Assembly: GCF_900460215.1 (NCBI RefSeq)
Contig: NZ_UHIA01000004.1
Coordinates: forward strand, 1,496,001 to 1,560,000
DNA length: 64,000 bases
DNA from: Suttonella indologenes
GTDB lineage: Bacteria; Pseudomonadota; Gammaproteobacteria; Cardiobacteriales; Cardiobacteriaceae
Direction: 5' to 3'
A program made the position numbers and the translations under genes. Of the stretch, positions 1 to 9,198 are shown in pieces. Numbering within the stretch: the stretch's first letter is position 1; each line of letters opens with the position of its first letter. The notes under the pieces were generated by a model that did no database searches, had not been told where the DNA came from, and worked only from the letters and a program-made list of their open reading frames with translations.

Positions 1-612
1 CTCATCCGCTGCATCAACCGCTTGGAAGACTACCAAGAAGGGTATATCTACCTAGACGGCGAACTGTTGGACGGCAGCTTGCAGCAAACCCGCAATCTGC
101 GGCGCAAAGTCGGCATGGTCTTTCAGCAATTCAACCTCTTTCCGCATCTCAGCATCTTGGACAATCTCACGCTCGGACCGATTTGGGTCAACCGCCTGCC
201 CAAACAGGCGGCGGAAAACAAAGCGCGGCAATTCCTCGAACGCGTCGGCATTGCCGAGCAGGCGGAAAAATTTCCCGGACAACTCTCCGGCGGGCAGCAG
301 CAACGCGTCGCCATCGCCCGCACCCTGTGCATGGACTGCGAAGTCATTTTATTTGACGAACCCACCTCCGCCCTCGACCCCGAAATGATTAAAGAAGTGC
401 TGGATGTGATGATAGAATTGGCAGAAGAAAGCAATATCACCATGCTCTGCGTGACCCATGAAATGGGCTTTGCCCGCCAAGTCGCCGACCGCGTCGTCTT
501 TATGGACAAAGGGCAAATCATCGAAATCGACAGTCCCGAGCAATTTTTCCAAGCACCCAAACATCCGCGCGCCCAAGAATTCCTCAGCCAAATTTTGCAC
601 AATCAGCATTAA
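1..612 (+). CDS. Amino-acid ABC transporter ATP-binding protein (GlnQ/HisP type), 5' truncated by window edge
   Basis: This is the nucleotide-binding subunit of a polar amino acid ABC importer, which hydrolyses ATP at the inner face of the cytoplasmic membrane. The frame is open from the first base, so the start and Walker A lie off the left edge. The 203 visible residues contain a Q-loop (FQQFNLFPH), the ABC signature LSGGQQQR, Walker B with the D-loop (ILFDEPTSALDPE) and the switch histidine (VTHEMG). The FNLFPH and TSALDPE versions are typical of the GlnQ/HisP/ArtP group. Substrate cannot be told without the permease and binding protein. It converges on the next gene with only 7 bases between the stops. 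Confidence 0.93.
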   Translation, partial: LIRCINRLEDYQEGYIYLDGELLDGSLQQTRNLRRKVGMVFQQFNLFPHLSILDNLTLGPIWVNRLPKQAAENKARQFLERVGIAEQAEKFPGQLSGGQQQRVAIARTLCMDCEVILFDEPTSALDPEMIKEVLDVMIELAEESNITMLCVTHEMGFARQVADRVVFMDKGQIIEIDSPEQFFQAPKHPRAQEFLSQILHNQH

Positions 613-619
613 ACCGCCG

Positions 620-1381
620 CTAAGGCTGCAATTCCGTCAGATAGCGCCAATAGCGGCGCGGCATCTGTCTGGCTTGCAGCGCCGTATTGCGCCGGTTATC
701 AATCGTTGTGCTCTTAAAATACTGCCGCCACAGCGCTTGATAATGCGCTTCCGCCTCGCTCAGCTGCGTTTTTCTTGCCTGCTCCAGCAGCGTATCCAGC
801 AGCATGAGCCGTCCGTCTTCATGATAAATGCCGTAGGCGCGGCGGCGATCGTATATCGCCCAGCGCATCTGCGGATAGCGGCGGCGAAAATGCGGCGCAA
901 TCAGCGCCAAAATATCGTAATCCGGCGCAATGCCGGCAAAAAAGACCTCATTATCATGCGCTTCAAAACGTACAAAGGCTTCCATGCGGTGCTTTTCCTT
1001 GCTCACCGCCTGCGCCCATTTTCCCCATTGCAGCACATCGGGATTGCCCTTATCGGCAAAAAAGCCGCGCTGCGGATGCGCCAATGCCTGACGCACAAGG
1101 CGCAGAAAGGTATCCGCCATCGTAGGGTGCGCATACAGAAAACCGTAAAGCAATTGCCTGTCCGCGCCTCTGTGCAATTGCTGTTGCAGGCGTTTGAAAA
1201 CCCGCTCCGCCTGCTCGGCATTGCTGGCAATCCATATCGATTGGGCGAATAAATCCCCGCTTTGCGCCTGCATCTGCGCGCTAATCCCGACCGCCTCCGG
1301 CGGCAGTTTCGCCGCATAGACATGGAAAACCGCGCTTAATAAGCCCTCAAAGCTGCCGTCATAAATCAGTTGATACGCCAT
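620..1381 (-). CDS. TIGR03915-type putative DNA repair protein, partner of the radical SAM protein
   Basis: A 253-residue protein resembling the TIGR03915/DUF4130 family, found almost always beside a radical SAM protein of the TIGR03916 family. Its biochemical activity is not established; a DNA-repair or DNA-modification role is the usual annotation. The start was set at the ATG at 1381 (MAYQLIYDGSFEG), because the family begins with that Y-DGSFEGLL-type motif; the frame is open 19 codons further upstream. The start lies inside the end of the upstream radical SAM gene (23-base overlap), so the two are translationally coupled and probably form a complex or pathway. Confidence 0.8.
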   Translation of the reverse strand: MAYQLIYDGSFEGLLSAVFHVYAAKLPPEAVGISAQMQAQSGDLFAQSIWIASNAEQAERVFKRLQQQLHRGADRQLLYGFLYAHPTMADTFLRLVRQALAHPQRGFFADKGNPDVLQWGKWAQAVSKEKHRMEAFVRFEAHDNEVFFAGIAPDYDILALIAPHFRRRYPQMRWAIYDRRRAYGIYHEDGRLMLLDTLLEQARKTQLSEAEAHYQALWRQYFKSTTIDNRRNTALQARQMPRRYWRYLTELQP

Positions 1382-2639
1382 CAAACAAAGCCATTTGCTG
1401 CATGCTGCCGCGCTGCCATTTACTGCGGCTGTCGGCAAGCAGCAGCTCGCGCAGGTGCGGATTATCCAATTCAGCGGTGCTGGTAAGTGTTTCCGCCAAA
1501 TCGATGAAATAGCGGGCGCGATTCGTCGCCACGCCCATCTGCTTCAATATCTCCAACGTAATGCGCCGATAGCGCCTTGCCTGAATGATTTTCCGCGCCG
1601 ATTTCAAACCGATTCCCGGCACGCGCAGAATCATTTCTAAAGCCGCCGTTTGCAGGCGAATCGGAAACACATGGCGATGACGCAAAGCCCAAGCCAATTT
1701 GGGATCAATATCCAAATCCAAAAAAGGCTGACTGTTATCGACCAGCTCCTGCGCGGCAAAACCGTAAAAACGCATCAGCCAATCCGCCTGATAAAGGCGG
1801 TTTTCTCGCCGCAGCGGCACTTGCGCCGACACCTCCGGCAGGCGCTTATCCGCCAAGACCGGCACATAGCCCGAATAATAAACCCGCTTCAAGCCGTATG
1901 CGCGGTAAAAATGATCCGCCGCCTGAATGACCTGCTTATCCGTTTCCCCCGTCGCACCGATAATGAACTGCGTGCTTTGTCCTGCGGGGGCGAATTTGGG
2001 CGTGCTGCGCAAACGGCGGCGGCTGTCTTGATACGCGATAATACTGTTATTGATATGGCGCATCGGCTGAGTTATATCCTGATGATTCTTCTCGGGCGCT
2101 AATAATTTCAAGCCCGAAATGGTCGGAATCTCCATATTGATGCTGAGACGGTCGGCATACAAACCCGCTTCATCAAGCAATTCCGGTGAGGCTTTGGGAA
2201 TGGTCTTCAAATGAATATAGCCGTGAAATTGATGCTCCAAGCGCAGTTTTTTGGCAATCAGCACCAAGCGTTCCATGGTGTAATCGGGATTTTTGAAAAT
2301 GCCGGAACTCAAAAACAGTCCTTCAATATAATTGCGGCGGTAAAAATTCAACGTTAAATCCACAACTTCCTGCACCGTAAACGCCGCCCGCGCAATATCA
2401 TTGCTGCGTCTTGATACGCAGTAAGCACAATCGTAAATGCAATGGTTCGTCAGCAGGATTTTCAAGAGGGAAATGCAGCGTCCGTCCGGCGTGAAGCTGT
2501 GGCAAATGCCCGAGACGGCGGAATTGCCCATTCCGGCGCCGCCGTTCTGCCTTTTGCCGCCGCTGGAAGAGCAAGAGACGTCGTATTTGGCAGCGTCCGC
2601 CAAAATCCCTAATTTTTTCAGTAATTTTTCCGTATTCAT
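1359..2639 (-). CDS. Putative DNA modification/repair radical SAM protein (TIGR03916 type)
   Basis: A 426-residue radical SAM enzyme. The 4Fe-4S cluster motif CX3CX2C is at Cys67, Cys71 and Cys74 (CIYDCAYC). A helix-hairpin-helix motif (VPGIGLKSARKI, about residue 340) suggests nucleic-acid contact. The start at 2639 (MNTEKLLKKLG) is preferred over an upstream-open frame because a purine-rich ribosome site (GGGGGA) lies just 5' of it and the family begins here. It is followed with overlap by its family partner at 620-1381. The substrate is unknown. Confidence 0.85.
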   Translation of the reverse strand: MNTEKLLKKLGILADAAKYDVSCSSSGGKRQNGGAGMGNSAVSGICHSFTPDGRCISLLKILLTNHCIYDCAYCVSRRSNDIARAAFTVQEVVDLTLNFYRRNYIEGLFLSSGIFKNPDYTMERLVLIAKKLRLEHQFHGYIHLKTIPKASPELLDEAGLYADRLSINMEIPTISGLKLLAPEKNHQDITQPMRHINNSIIAYQDSRRRLRSTPKFAPAGQSTQFIIGATGETDKQVIQAADHFYRAYGLKRVYYSGYVPVLADKRLPEVSAQVPLRRENRLYQADWLMRFYGFAAQELVDNSQPFLDLDIDPKLAWALRHRHVFPIRLQTAALEMILRVPGIGLKSARKIIQARRYRRITLEILKQMGVATNRARYFIDLAETLTSTAELDNPHLRELLLADSRSKWQRGSMQQMALFDGVSTDL

Positions 2640-2782
2640 TTTTCCCCCGCCAAGCAGCGCATTATACAAAGAAAACCATGTTTTTTTCATGACGGAAAAA
2701 TAGGTAACAGCTAGCAAGTCAAAATCAATCAACAAAATTTCAACGAAAAATAAAGTAATAAACAATAAAAACCTCAAAAGCC

Positions 2783-2811
2783 TTTATATCTTTTGCTAAA
2801 AACTTTATAAT
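2783..2811 (+). promoter_or_regulatory. Sigma-70-like promoter of aspA
   Basis: A -10 box TATAAT at 2806-2811 lies 17 bases after a -35-like TTTATA at 2783-2788, in a strongly AT-rich stretch about 35 bases before the aspA start. The -10 is a perfect consensus and the -35 matches only partly, which fits a promoter helped by an activator. No clear FNR or CRP site was recognised by eye. Confidence 0.6.
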
Positions 2812-2845
2812 ATCGTCTGTGATTAACAGAGAAAAGGAGCACTGA

Positions 2846-4243
2846 ATGAGCACTCGTCAAGAACATGATTTACTCGGTTATCGAGACATTCCCGCCGATG
2901 CCTATTACGGCATTCAAACCCTGCGTGCCTTTGAAAACTTCAATGTAACCAATGTGCGTCTGCATCAATTTTCCACCTTCATCCGCGCTTTTGCCAATGT
3001 GAAAAAAGCGGCGGCAATTGCCAACCATGAAGTCGGCGTATTGGCGGCAGAGATTAAAGACGCCATTTGCTCTGCCTGTGATGAATTATTGGCAAATCAA
3101 TTACATGAGCAATTCATCGTGGATATGTTCCAAGGCGGCGCCGGCACTTCCACCAACATGAATGCCAATGAAGTCATTGCCAACCGAGCTTTGGAATTAC
3201 TGGGGCATGAAAAAGGACAATATCAATTCGTCCACCCGAATAACCACGTCAATCTCTCGCAATCTACCAATGACGCCTACCCTACCGCCCTGCATCTCGC
3301 CCTTGACGATTACTGCGTCCGTCTTTTAGGCAAAATGCAAATCTTGCACGACAGCTTCCTCAATAAAAGCAAAGCCTTTGGCGACAAATTAAAAATGGGG
3401 CGCACCCATTTGCAAGATGCGGTGCCCATGACGGCAGGACAGGAATTTCAATCCTTTGCGACCATGATTGAAAAAGAAATGGCGCGCATTGAGCAAACCC
3501 GCGAGCAACTCTATGAAATCAATATGGGCGCCACCGCCATCGGCACCGGCTTAAATGCACCGGCGGGCTATGCGGAAGCTTGTGCGGCGGCACTTGCCAA
3601 TCTGACCGGCAAGCCTTATCACACCGCTGCGGATTTGGTCCAAGCCACGCAAGACACCAGTGTATATGTCGCTCTATCCGGCAATTTGCGTTTATTGGCG
3701 ACGCGTTTATCGAAAATCGCCAATGATTTGCGCCTGCAATCTTCCGGTCCGCGTGCAGGATTGGCGCAATACCGTCTGCCAGAAATGCAGCCGGGCAGTT
3801 CCATCATGCCGGGCAAAGTCAATCCTGTGATTCCTGAGGTAGTCAATCAAGCCTGCTTCCATGTCATGGGCATCGACCATTCCGTCGCCTTGGCTTCCGA
3901 GGCGGGACAATTGCAGCTCAATGTTTTCGAACCTGTCATTGCCTTTAATTTATTCACCGGTATCAATATGTTGGCGCATATTTGCGAAACTTTCGCACAA
4001 AAATGCATCGACGGCATCGAAATGAATGAAGAACATTGCCGCGAACAAGTCTTGTCGAATATCGGACTGGTAACCGCTTTGAATCCGCATATCGGCTATG
4101 AGGCTTCTAGCCATGTGGCACGTGTCGCGCAGCAGACAGGCGGCAGCGTTTACGACATCGTTTTGTCAGAAGGTTTGCTCGATAAAGATAAATTAGACGA
4201 GATTATCGCACCTGAAAATATGGTCTATCCGCGTAAAGCCTAA
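2846..4243 (+). CDS. aspA: Aspartate ammonia-lyase (aspartase)
   Basis: Converts L-aspartate to fumarate and ammonia in the cytoplasm; a fumarase/aspartase superfamily enzyme. The 465 residues match the family length. The superfamily signature GSSIMPGKVNP is at residues 317-327 and carries the catalytic serine loop. Other fits are the TSTNMNANEV motif and the start MSTRQEHDLLG-RDIP--AYYGIQT, characteristic of aspartase rather than fumarase C. A good ribosome site (AAAAGGAGC) precedes the ATG. The next gene is the C4-dicarboxylate transporter DcuA, so the pair can import aspartate, make fumarate for anaerobic respiration and export succinate. Confidence 0.97.
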   Translation: MSTRQEHDLLGYRDIPADAYYGIQTLRAFENFNVTNVRLHQFSTFIRAFANVKKAAAIANHEVGVLAAEIKDAICSACDELLANQLHEQFIVDMFQGGAGTSTNMNANEVIANRALELLGHEKGQYQFVHPNNHVNLSQSTNDAYPTALHLALDDYCVRLLGKMQILHDSFLNKSKAFGDKLKMGRTHLQDAVPMTAGQEFQSFATMIEKEMARIEQTREQLYEINMGATAIGTGLNAPAGYAEACAAALANLTGKPYHTAADLVQATQDTSVYVALSGNLRLLATRLSKIANDLRLQSSGPRAGLAQYRLPEMQPGSSIMPGKVNPVIPEVVNQACFHVMGIDHSVALASEAGQLQLNVFEPVIAFNLFTGINMLAHICETFAQKCIDGIEMNEEHCREQVLSNIGLVTALNPHIGYEASSHVARVAQQTGGSVYDIVLSEGLLDKDKLDEIIAPENMVYPRKA

Positions 4244-4252
4244 AAACAAATG

Positions 4253-4281
4253 CCAAGCGCTTATAGCGCTTGGTTTTTATT
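4253..4281 (+). terminator. Intrinsic terminator or attenuator between aspA and dcuA
   Basis: An 8-bp stem CCAAGCGC/GCGCTTGG with a 5-base loop (TTATA) is followed by TTTTTATT. It lies between aspA and dcuA, so it probably lowers dcuA expression relative to aspA rather than ending the operon completely. Confidence 0.8.
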
Positions 4282-4302
4282 GCTTATCATGAGGACTTTG
4301 TT

Positions 4303-5613
4303 ATGGAATATATTTGGATATTACAACTCGCCGTTGTTTTAGGCGCGATTTATTTCGGCGCGCGACTTGGTTCGATCGGCGTAGGCTATGCCGGCGGCGC
4401 CGGAGTCGTCGTTTTATGTTTATTGCTTGGCATGAATCCCGGCAAGATTCCTATTGACGTTATTTTAATCATCATGTCGGTCATTGCCGCCATTGCCGCC
4501 ATGCAAGTCTCGGGTGGTTTAGATTATTTGGTCTCGATAGCCGAGAAAATCTTGCGCAAGCATCCTAAACACATCACCTATCTCGCCCCCACCGTGACTT
4601 ATTTTCTCACCATTTTGGCCGGTACGGGACACACCGCCTTTGCCGTTCTGCCGGTGATTACCGAAGTAGCGAAAGAACAGGGCATCCGTCCTTCGCGTCC
4701 GCTGTCTATCGCGGTTGTGGCTTCGCAAATTGCAATTACCGCCTCTCCTATTTCTGCGGCGGTAGTTGCGGTGAGCGGTATGCTTGAGCCGCTCGGCATC
4801 GGTTACTTGACTCTGCTCGCCATCTGCATTCCGACAACCTTTACCGCTTGCATGATTACCGCTTTCTTCTGCAACTTCATGGGCAAAGACTTAAAAGACG
4901 ATCCCGTTTATCAAGATCGTTTAGCCAAAGGCTTAACCCAATTGCGCGGCATCAGCCAAATTGAGCTTAAACCCTATGCCAAACTCTCAGTGGCTATCTT
5001 TGTGGCGACCATCGTGATTGTCGTGTGCTATGCCACTGCTATCAGCGACACCGTCAAACTCATTGAAAATCCGACTTTGGGCAGAAACGAAGCGATTATG
5101 TCATTCATGCTCTTAGCGGCGGCTTTAATTGCCTTGTTTGCTAAAATCAACACTTCGGAAGTACTGAACAGCTCGACTTTTAAAAGCGGCATGAGCGCTT
5201 GCATCTGTGTGCTTGGTGTTGCTTGGCTGGGCGACACTTTTGTCACCGGTCATATCGACAGCATCAAAGAATTTTCAGGTAATTTACTGCAACATTATCC
5301 TTGGCTCTTAGCAGTCGTCTTATTCTTTGCCAGTATGTTGCTCTATTCGCAGGCGGCAACCGCTAAAGCCTTATTGCCGGCGGCAATCGCTCTTGGCGTG
5401 AGTCCTTTATCTGTGGTGGCTTCCTTTGCCGCAGTGAGCGCGCTCTTTATTCTGCCGACCTATCCGACCTTATTGGCAGCGGTGGAAATGGACGATACCG
5501 GCTCGACGCGCATCGGCAAATACGTTTTCGACCATCCCTTCATTTTGCCGGGAACGATAGCAATTGCACTCAGCGTCGCTTTCGGTTTCTTAGTAGGCGG
5601 CATCTTCATCTGA
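4303..5613 (+). CDS. dcuA: Anaerobic C4-dicarboxylate transporter DcuA
   Basis: An inner-membrane exchanger of fumarate, malate, aspartate and succinate. The 436-residue product begins MEYIWILQLAVVLGAIYFGARLGSIGVG, typical of Dcu proteins, and is almost wholly hydrophobic with about ten or more membrane segments. Conserved stretches such as GTGHTAFAVLPVI and ITASPISAAVVA are visible. The ATG at 4303 is chosen because a GAGG ribosome site sits 10 bases before it; an upstream in-frame GTG at 4270 lies inside the terminator stem. It lies directly after aspA. DcuA rather than DcuB is the better guess from the linkage with aspA. Confidence 0.93.
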   Translation: MEYIWILQLAVVLGAIYFGARLGSIGVGYAGGAGVVVLCLLLGMNPGKIPIDVILIIMSVIAAIAAMQVSGGLDYLVSIAEKILRKHPKHITYLAPTVTYFLTILAGTGHTAFAVLPVITEVAKEQGIRPSRPLSIAVVASQIAITASPISAAVVAVSGMLEPLGIGYLTLLAICIPTTFTACMITAFFCNFMGKDLKDDPVYQDRLAKGLTQLRGISQIELKPYAKLSVAIFVATIVIVVCYATAISDTVKLIENPTLGRNEAIMSFMLLAAALIALFAKINTSEVLNSSTFKSGMSACICVLGVAWLGDTFVTGHIDSIKEFSGNLLQHYPWLLAVVLFFASMLLYSQAATAKALLPAAIALGVSPLSVVASFAAVSALFILPTYPTLLAAVEMDDTGSTRIGKYVFDHPFILPGTIAIALSVAFGFLVGGIFI

Positions 5614-5634
5614 TTCCGATAAATCCGCTACAGC

Positions 5635-5667
5635 AAGCGCCTGCAGATTACTGCAGGCGCTTTATTT
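5635..5667 (+). terminator. Strong hairpin terminator after dcuA
   Basis: A perfect 12-bp stem (AAGCGCCTGCAG/CTGCAGGCGCTT) with an ATTA loop at 5647-5650, followed by TTTATTT-like sequence. It ends the aspA-dcuA transcription unit. Confidence 0.85.
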
Positions 5668-5677
5668 ACGGGCATTA

Positions 5678-5701
5678 AAAATGCCGCGCAAGCGGCATTT
5701 T
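5678..5701. terminator. Bidirectional terminator between dcuA and acnA
   Basis: A 10-bp stem AAAATGCCGC/GCGGCATTTT closing a GCAA tetraloop. The A and T tracts on both sides allow it to work in both directions; on the minus strand it lies just after the aconitase stop codon. Confidence 0.8.
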
Positions 5702-5717
5702 GTTTGTGTAATAGCTA

Positions 5718-8366
5718 TTAAGCGTTTTTATCCAATTGACGCAGCACATATTGCAAAATGCCGCCGTGTTGGTAATACGCCCATTCTTTCGGCGTATCGA
5801 TGCGCACGCGCACTTCGAATTTTTTCACGCTGCCGTCAGGGGAAGTGGCGGTAACGCCTAAGACTTTCGCGCCTTTGTTTAAGGTATCGAAATCAAAAAC
5901 TTCATTGCCGTTCAAACCAAGGCTGTCGCGATTCTCACCGTCTTTGAATTGCAAAGGCAGTACGCCCATGCCGACCAGATTAGAGCGGTGAATACGTTCG
6001 AAGCTCTCGGTAATCACGGCTTTTACGCCCAGCAAAATTGTGCCTTTTGCTGCCCAGTCGCGTGAAGAACCTGTGCCGTATTCCTGACCGGCAATCACAA
6101 TCAGCGGCACGCCGGCGGCTTGATAAGCCATTGAAGCCTCATAGATGGTTTCTACTTCACCGCTGAGATAATTGGTGGTAAAGCCGCCTTCCGTGCCAGG
6201 GGCGATTTCATTGCGCAGGCGGATATTGGCGAAAGTGCCGCGCACCATCACATCATCATTGCCGCGACGCGAACCGTAGGAGTTGAAGTCTTTCGGCTCA
6301 ACGCCGCGTGCCACTAGATATTGACCTGCCGGCGTTTCCGCTTTGAAAGAACCTGCCGGCGAAATGTGGTCGGTCGTAATCGAGTCGCCCAAACGCGCCA
6401 AGACGCGCGCACCTTTGATTTGCGGCAAGCTTTCGGGGGCTTCTTTGCTCATGCCTTGGAAATACGGCGGGTTTTTAATGTAAGTCGAGCTGTCGTCCCA
6501 ATCATAGATTTGCGATTCGCTGATTTCGATGTTTTGCCACATTTCCGAACCTTTGAACACATCGTCATAGCCGCTGACATACATCTCGCGCTGAATGGCG
6601 GATAATTGCGCCTGCACTTCTTCAGGGCTCGGCCAGATGTCTTTCAAATATACGTCTTCGCCTTTGTCATTTTGTCCGATGGCTTCGGTGGTAATGTCTT
6701 TCAATACCGTGCCGAGCAGGGAATATGCCACGACTAAAGGCGGCGATGCCAAGAAGTTCATTTTGACTTTGGCATGGACGCGTCCTTCAAAATTGCGGTT
6801 ACCGGAGAGTACGGAGGCGACTGTTAAATCATGGGCGTCAATGGCGTCGCCGACAGGATCGGGCAAAGGTCCCGAGTTGCCGATGCAGGTGGTGCAGCCG
6901 TAACCGACCACATGGAAGCCGACTTGCTCTAAATAAGGCAACAGTCCTGATTTAGCAAGATAATCGGTAACGACTTGCGAGCCGGGGGCTAAGGAGGTTT
7001 TACACCAAGGTTTGCGTTTCAGCCCTTTTTCTACCGCTTTTTTCGCAACCAATCCGGCGGCGAGCAGTACCGAAGGGTTGGAAGTATTGGTGCAGCTGGT
7101 AATGGCATTGATGACTACGTCGCCGTCTTGCAAAATGAAGGTTTCGCCGTCTAAGGTTACTTGCGCGCTTTTGCGTTCCTGCGGCACAAATTCATGCGCT
7201 TTTTGGCTGAGCAGATTTAAATCCAAACGGTCTTGCGGACGTTTCGGGCCTGCAACCGAGGGTACGACGGTGCTCATGTCTAAGGTCAGGGTTTCGGTAT
7301 AGCTAGGACGATCGCCGGTATTGCGCCACATGCCTTGTGCTTTGGCGTATTCGCGCGTTAAGTTAATCAATTCTTCGCTGCGACCGGAGAGACGCATATA
7401 GTTCAAGGTTTCGTCGTCAATCGGGAAGATACCGCAGGTTGCACCGTATTCCGGCGCCATATTGGCGATGGTGGCGCGATCCGCCAATGGCAAATCCGCC
7501 AAGCCGTCGCCGAAGAATTCCACAAATTTGCCCACTACGCCTAATTTGCGCAGCATTTGGGTGACGGTTAAGACCAAATCGGTGGCGGTTACGCCAGATT
7601 TTAATTTGCCGGTTAATTCAAAGCCTACGACATCAGGCACCAGCATGGTAATCGGTTGTCCGAGCATGGCAGCTTCGGCTTCAATACCGCCCACGCCCCA
7701 ACCGAGCACGCCCAAGCCGTTAATCATGGTGGTGTGGGAATCGGTGCCGACCAAACTGTCGGGATAGACCAACGTTGTGCCGCTGTCATTATTTTGGAAG
7801 ACGACTTCCGCCAAATATTCCAAATTCACTTGGTGCACGATGCCGGTATCCGGCGGCACGACGCGGAAACGGTTAAAGGCTTTTTGCCCCCAACGCAGGA
7901 ATTGATAGCGCTCGTGGTTGCGCTCGAATTCCAATTCGGCGTTTTTTTCCAAGGCTTCGTCGCTACCGAAATAATCCACCATCACGGAATGGTCGATAAC
8001 CAAATCCACCGGCACTTGCGGATTAATTTTATTAGGGTCGCCGCCCAAATTGACCATCGCATCGCGCATCGCCGCCAAATCGACCACGCAAGGCACACCG
8101 GTAAAGTCCTGTAAAATCACGCGGCTGGGGCTGAAAGAAATTTCTTTTTCACTAAGGCTGCTCGGCGTCCATGTGGCTAATGCCATCACGTCATCTGTGG
8201 TTACGCTTTCTTCGTCTGTGGTACGCAGCAGATTTTCAAGCAAGATTTTGATAGAAAACGGTAATTTTGCCAAATGTTCGGACGAGGTTACGCTGGCAAG
8301 CGGATAATAAGTATATTCCTTGCCATTGACCTTCAAAATATCTGTTTTATTGGGATTTGTGTTCAT
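5718..8366 (-). CDS. acnA: Aconitate hydratase A
   Basis: Interconverts citrate and isocitrate in the TCA cycle. The 882-residue product has the AcnA/IRP1 length and layout. The 4Fe-4S ligands are visible at Cys425 (TSCTNTSNPS) and Cys491/Cys494 (CTTCIGNSG). The swivel domain near the C-terminus carries the GTGSSRDWAAKG motif that binds substrate carboxylates. The start is the ATG at 8366, preceded by an AGAGAGG ribosome site; a GTG directly upstream is in frame but too close to the site. It is a single-gene unit ending at the bidirectional terminator. Confidence 0.97.
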   Translation of the reverse strand: MNTNPNKTDILKVNGKEYTYYPLASVTSSEHLAKLPFSIKILLENLLRTTDEESVTTDDVMALATWTPSSLSEKEISFSPSRVILQDFTGVPCVVDLAAMRDAMVNLGGDPNKINPQVPVDLVIDHSVMVDYFGSDEALEKNAELEFERNHERYQFLRWGQKAFNRFRVVPPDTGIVHQVNLEYLAEVVFQNNDSGTTLVYPDSLVGTDSHTTMINGLGVLGWGVGGIEAEAAMLGQPITMLVPDVVGFELTGKLKSGVTATDLVLTVTQMLRKLGVVGKFVEFFGDGLADLPLADRATIANMAPEYGATCGIFPIDDETLNYMRLSGRSEELINLTREYAKAQGMWRNTGDRPSYTETLTLDMSTVVPSVAGPKRPQDRLDLNLLSQKAHEFVPQERKSAQVTLDGETFILQDGDVVINAITSCTNTSNPSVLLAAGLVAKKAVEKGLKRKPWCKTSLAPGSQVVTDYLAKSGLLPYLEQVGFHVVGYGCTTCIGNSGPLPDPVGDAIDAHDLTVASVLSGNRNFEGRVHAKVKMNFLASPPLVVAYSLLGTVLKDITTEAIGQNDKGEDVYLKDIWPSPEEVQAQLSAIQREMYVSGYDDVFKGSEMWQNIEISESQIYDWDDSSTYIKNPPYFQGMSKEAPESLPQIKGARVLARLGDSITTDHISPAGSFKAETPAGQYLVARGVEPKDFNSYGSRRGNDDVMVRGTFANIRLRNEIAPGTEGGFTTNYLSGEVETIYEASMAYQAAGVPLIVIAGQEYGTGSSRDWAAKGTILLGVKAVITESFERIHRSNLVGMGVLPLQFKDGENRDSLGLNGNEVFDFDTLNKGAKVLGVTATSPDGSVKKFEVRVRIDTPKEWAYYQHGGILQYVLRQLDKNA

Positions 8367-8419
8367 CACTGCCTCTCTTCTTTTGTAAATTTAATCTAGT
8401 TTACGCTAAATCGGTCGGC

Positions 8420-8444
8420 AAATGCTAGACCGAGCTTAGCATTT
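8420..8444. repeat. 8-bp inverted repeat between tcdA and acnA
   Basis: AAATGCTA and TAGCATTT flank a 9-base loop (8428-8436) just after the tcdA stop on the minus strand. There is no good U-tract, so it may be a weak terminator for tcdA or an operator upstream of acnA. I cannot tell which. Confidence 0.4.
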
Positions 8445-8446
8445 TC

Positions 8447-9196
8447 TCATTTATCGCTAAGCAAGCCGCTTTTTTGCAGCAAGTCATTGATTGCATATCC
8501 GCTCATCATCATGCCGAACAAGCCCGGCAGATAGGAAATCGTGCCGTTTACCGCGCGTGCGCGTCCGGGATTATCGCCGCCGACCGGCGCATGTGGCAAA
8601 GGCTGGCGGCGTTCTTCAGTGGAATACACCACCGGATAGCGCAAACTGCCTCGCAAGGCTTTTATATGGCGGCGCATTTCCCGTGCCAAAGGACAAGCCG
8701 TGGTTTTTTCCAATTTGGCGATGCCGACTTTGCTAACATCCAGACAATTGCCCGCGCCCATAGCAGAAATCACGGGAATTTTCTGCGTCTGCGCAGCTTT
8801 GACCATTGCCGCCTTGCAGGCGATAGAATCGATGCAGTCGAGCAAATAATCGGGGCGATATTCTGCAAACAGCGCCTCTGCGCCGTCGGCTTGCAAAAAT
8901 TGCTCCAATAAGGTCAGGCGGATTTCGGGATTGATGTCTTTTAAACGCGCTGCCGCCGCTTGCGTTTTCAATTGCCCGATATTGCTATGCAGGGCAAGCA
9001 GTTGGCGGTTGATATTCGAGGGCGAGACTTTGTCGTGATCCAATAAAATCAAATGTCCGATGCCGGCGCGCGCCAAGGCTTCCGCCGCCTGACCGCCGAC
9101 TCCGCCCAAACCCGCGACCATCATCGTTTTTTCGCTTAAAAAGCGCCGTGCCGCTTCGCCGATTAAAATATCGGTTCTCGCTTGAAAATACGGCAT
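8447..9196 (-). CDS. tcdA: tRNA threonylcarbamoyladenosine dehydratase (TcdA/CsdL, ThiF family)
   Basis: An E1-like adenylating enzyme that dehydrates t6A37 in tRNA to its cyclic form. The glycine-rich nucleotide-binding loop GLGGVGGQAAEALARAG is at about residues 29-45, followed by LLDHDKVSPSNINRQL, the ThiF/MoeB ATP-binding signature. Near the C-terminus is a hydrophobic segment (ISYLPGLFGMMMSGYAI) typical of the TcdA branch. The 249 residues are slightly shorter than E. coli TcdA. A CAGGAG ribosome site overlaps the end of the TatD-type gene two bases upstream, so the two are co-transcribed. Confidence 0.88.
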   Translation of the reverse strand: MPYFQARTDILIGEAARRFLSEKTMMVAGLGGVGGQAAEALARAGIGHLILLDHDKVSPSNINRQLLALHSNIGQLKTQAAAARLKDINPEIRLTLLEQFLQADGAEALFAEYRPDYLLDCIDSIACKAAMVKAAQTQKIPVISAMGAGNCLDVSKVGIAKLEKTTACPLAREMRRHIKALRGSLRYPVVYSTEERRQPLPHAPVGGDNPGRARAVNGTISYLPGLFGMMMSGYAINDLLQKSGLLSDK

Positions 9197-9198
9197 AG

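Noticed and set aside
458..1252. 264-codon plus-strand ORF crossing the end of the ABC gene
   Set aside because: It overlaps two well-supported genes in other frames and has an Arg-rich composition typical of antisense frames.
5800..8300. Several plus-strand ORFs of 60-150 codons opposite acnA
   Set aside because: They are shadows of the GC-rich aconitase codons, without ribosome sites or family resemblance; the same applies to long ORFs opposite the mur genes, e.g. 21626-22546.
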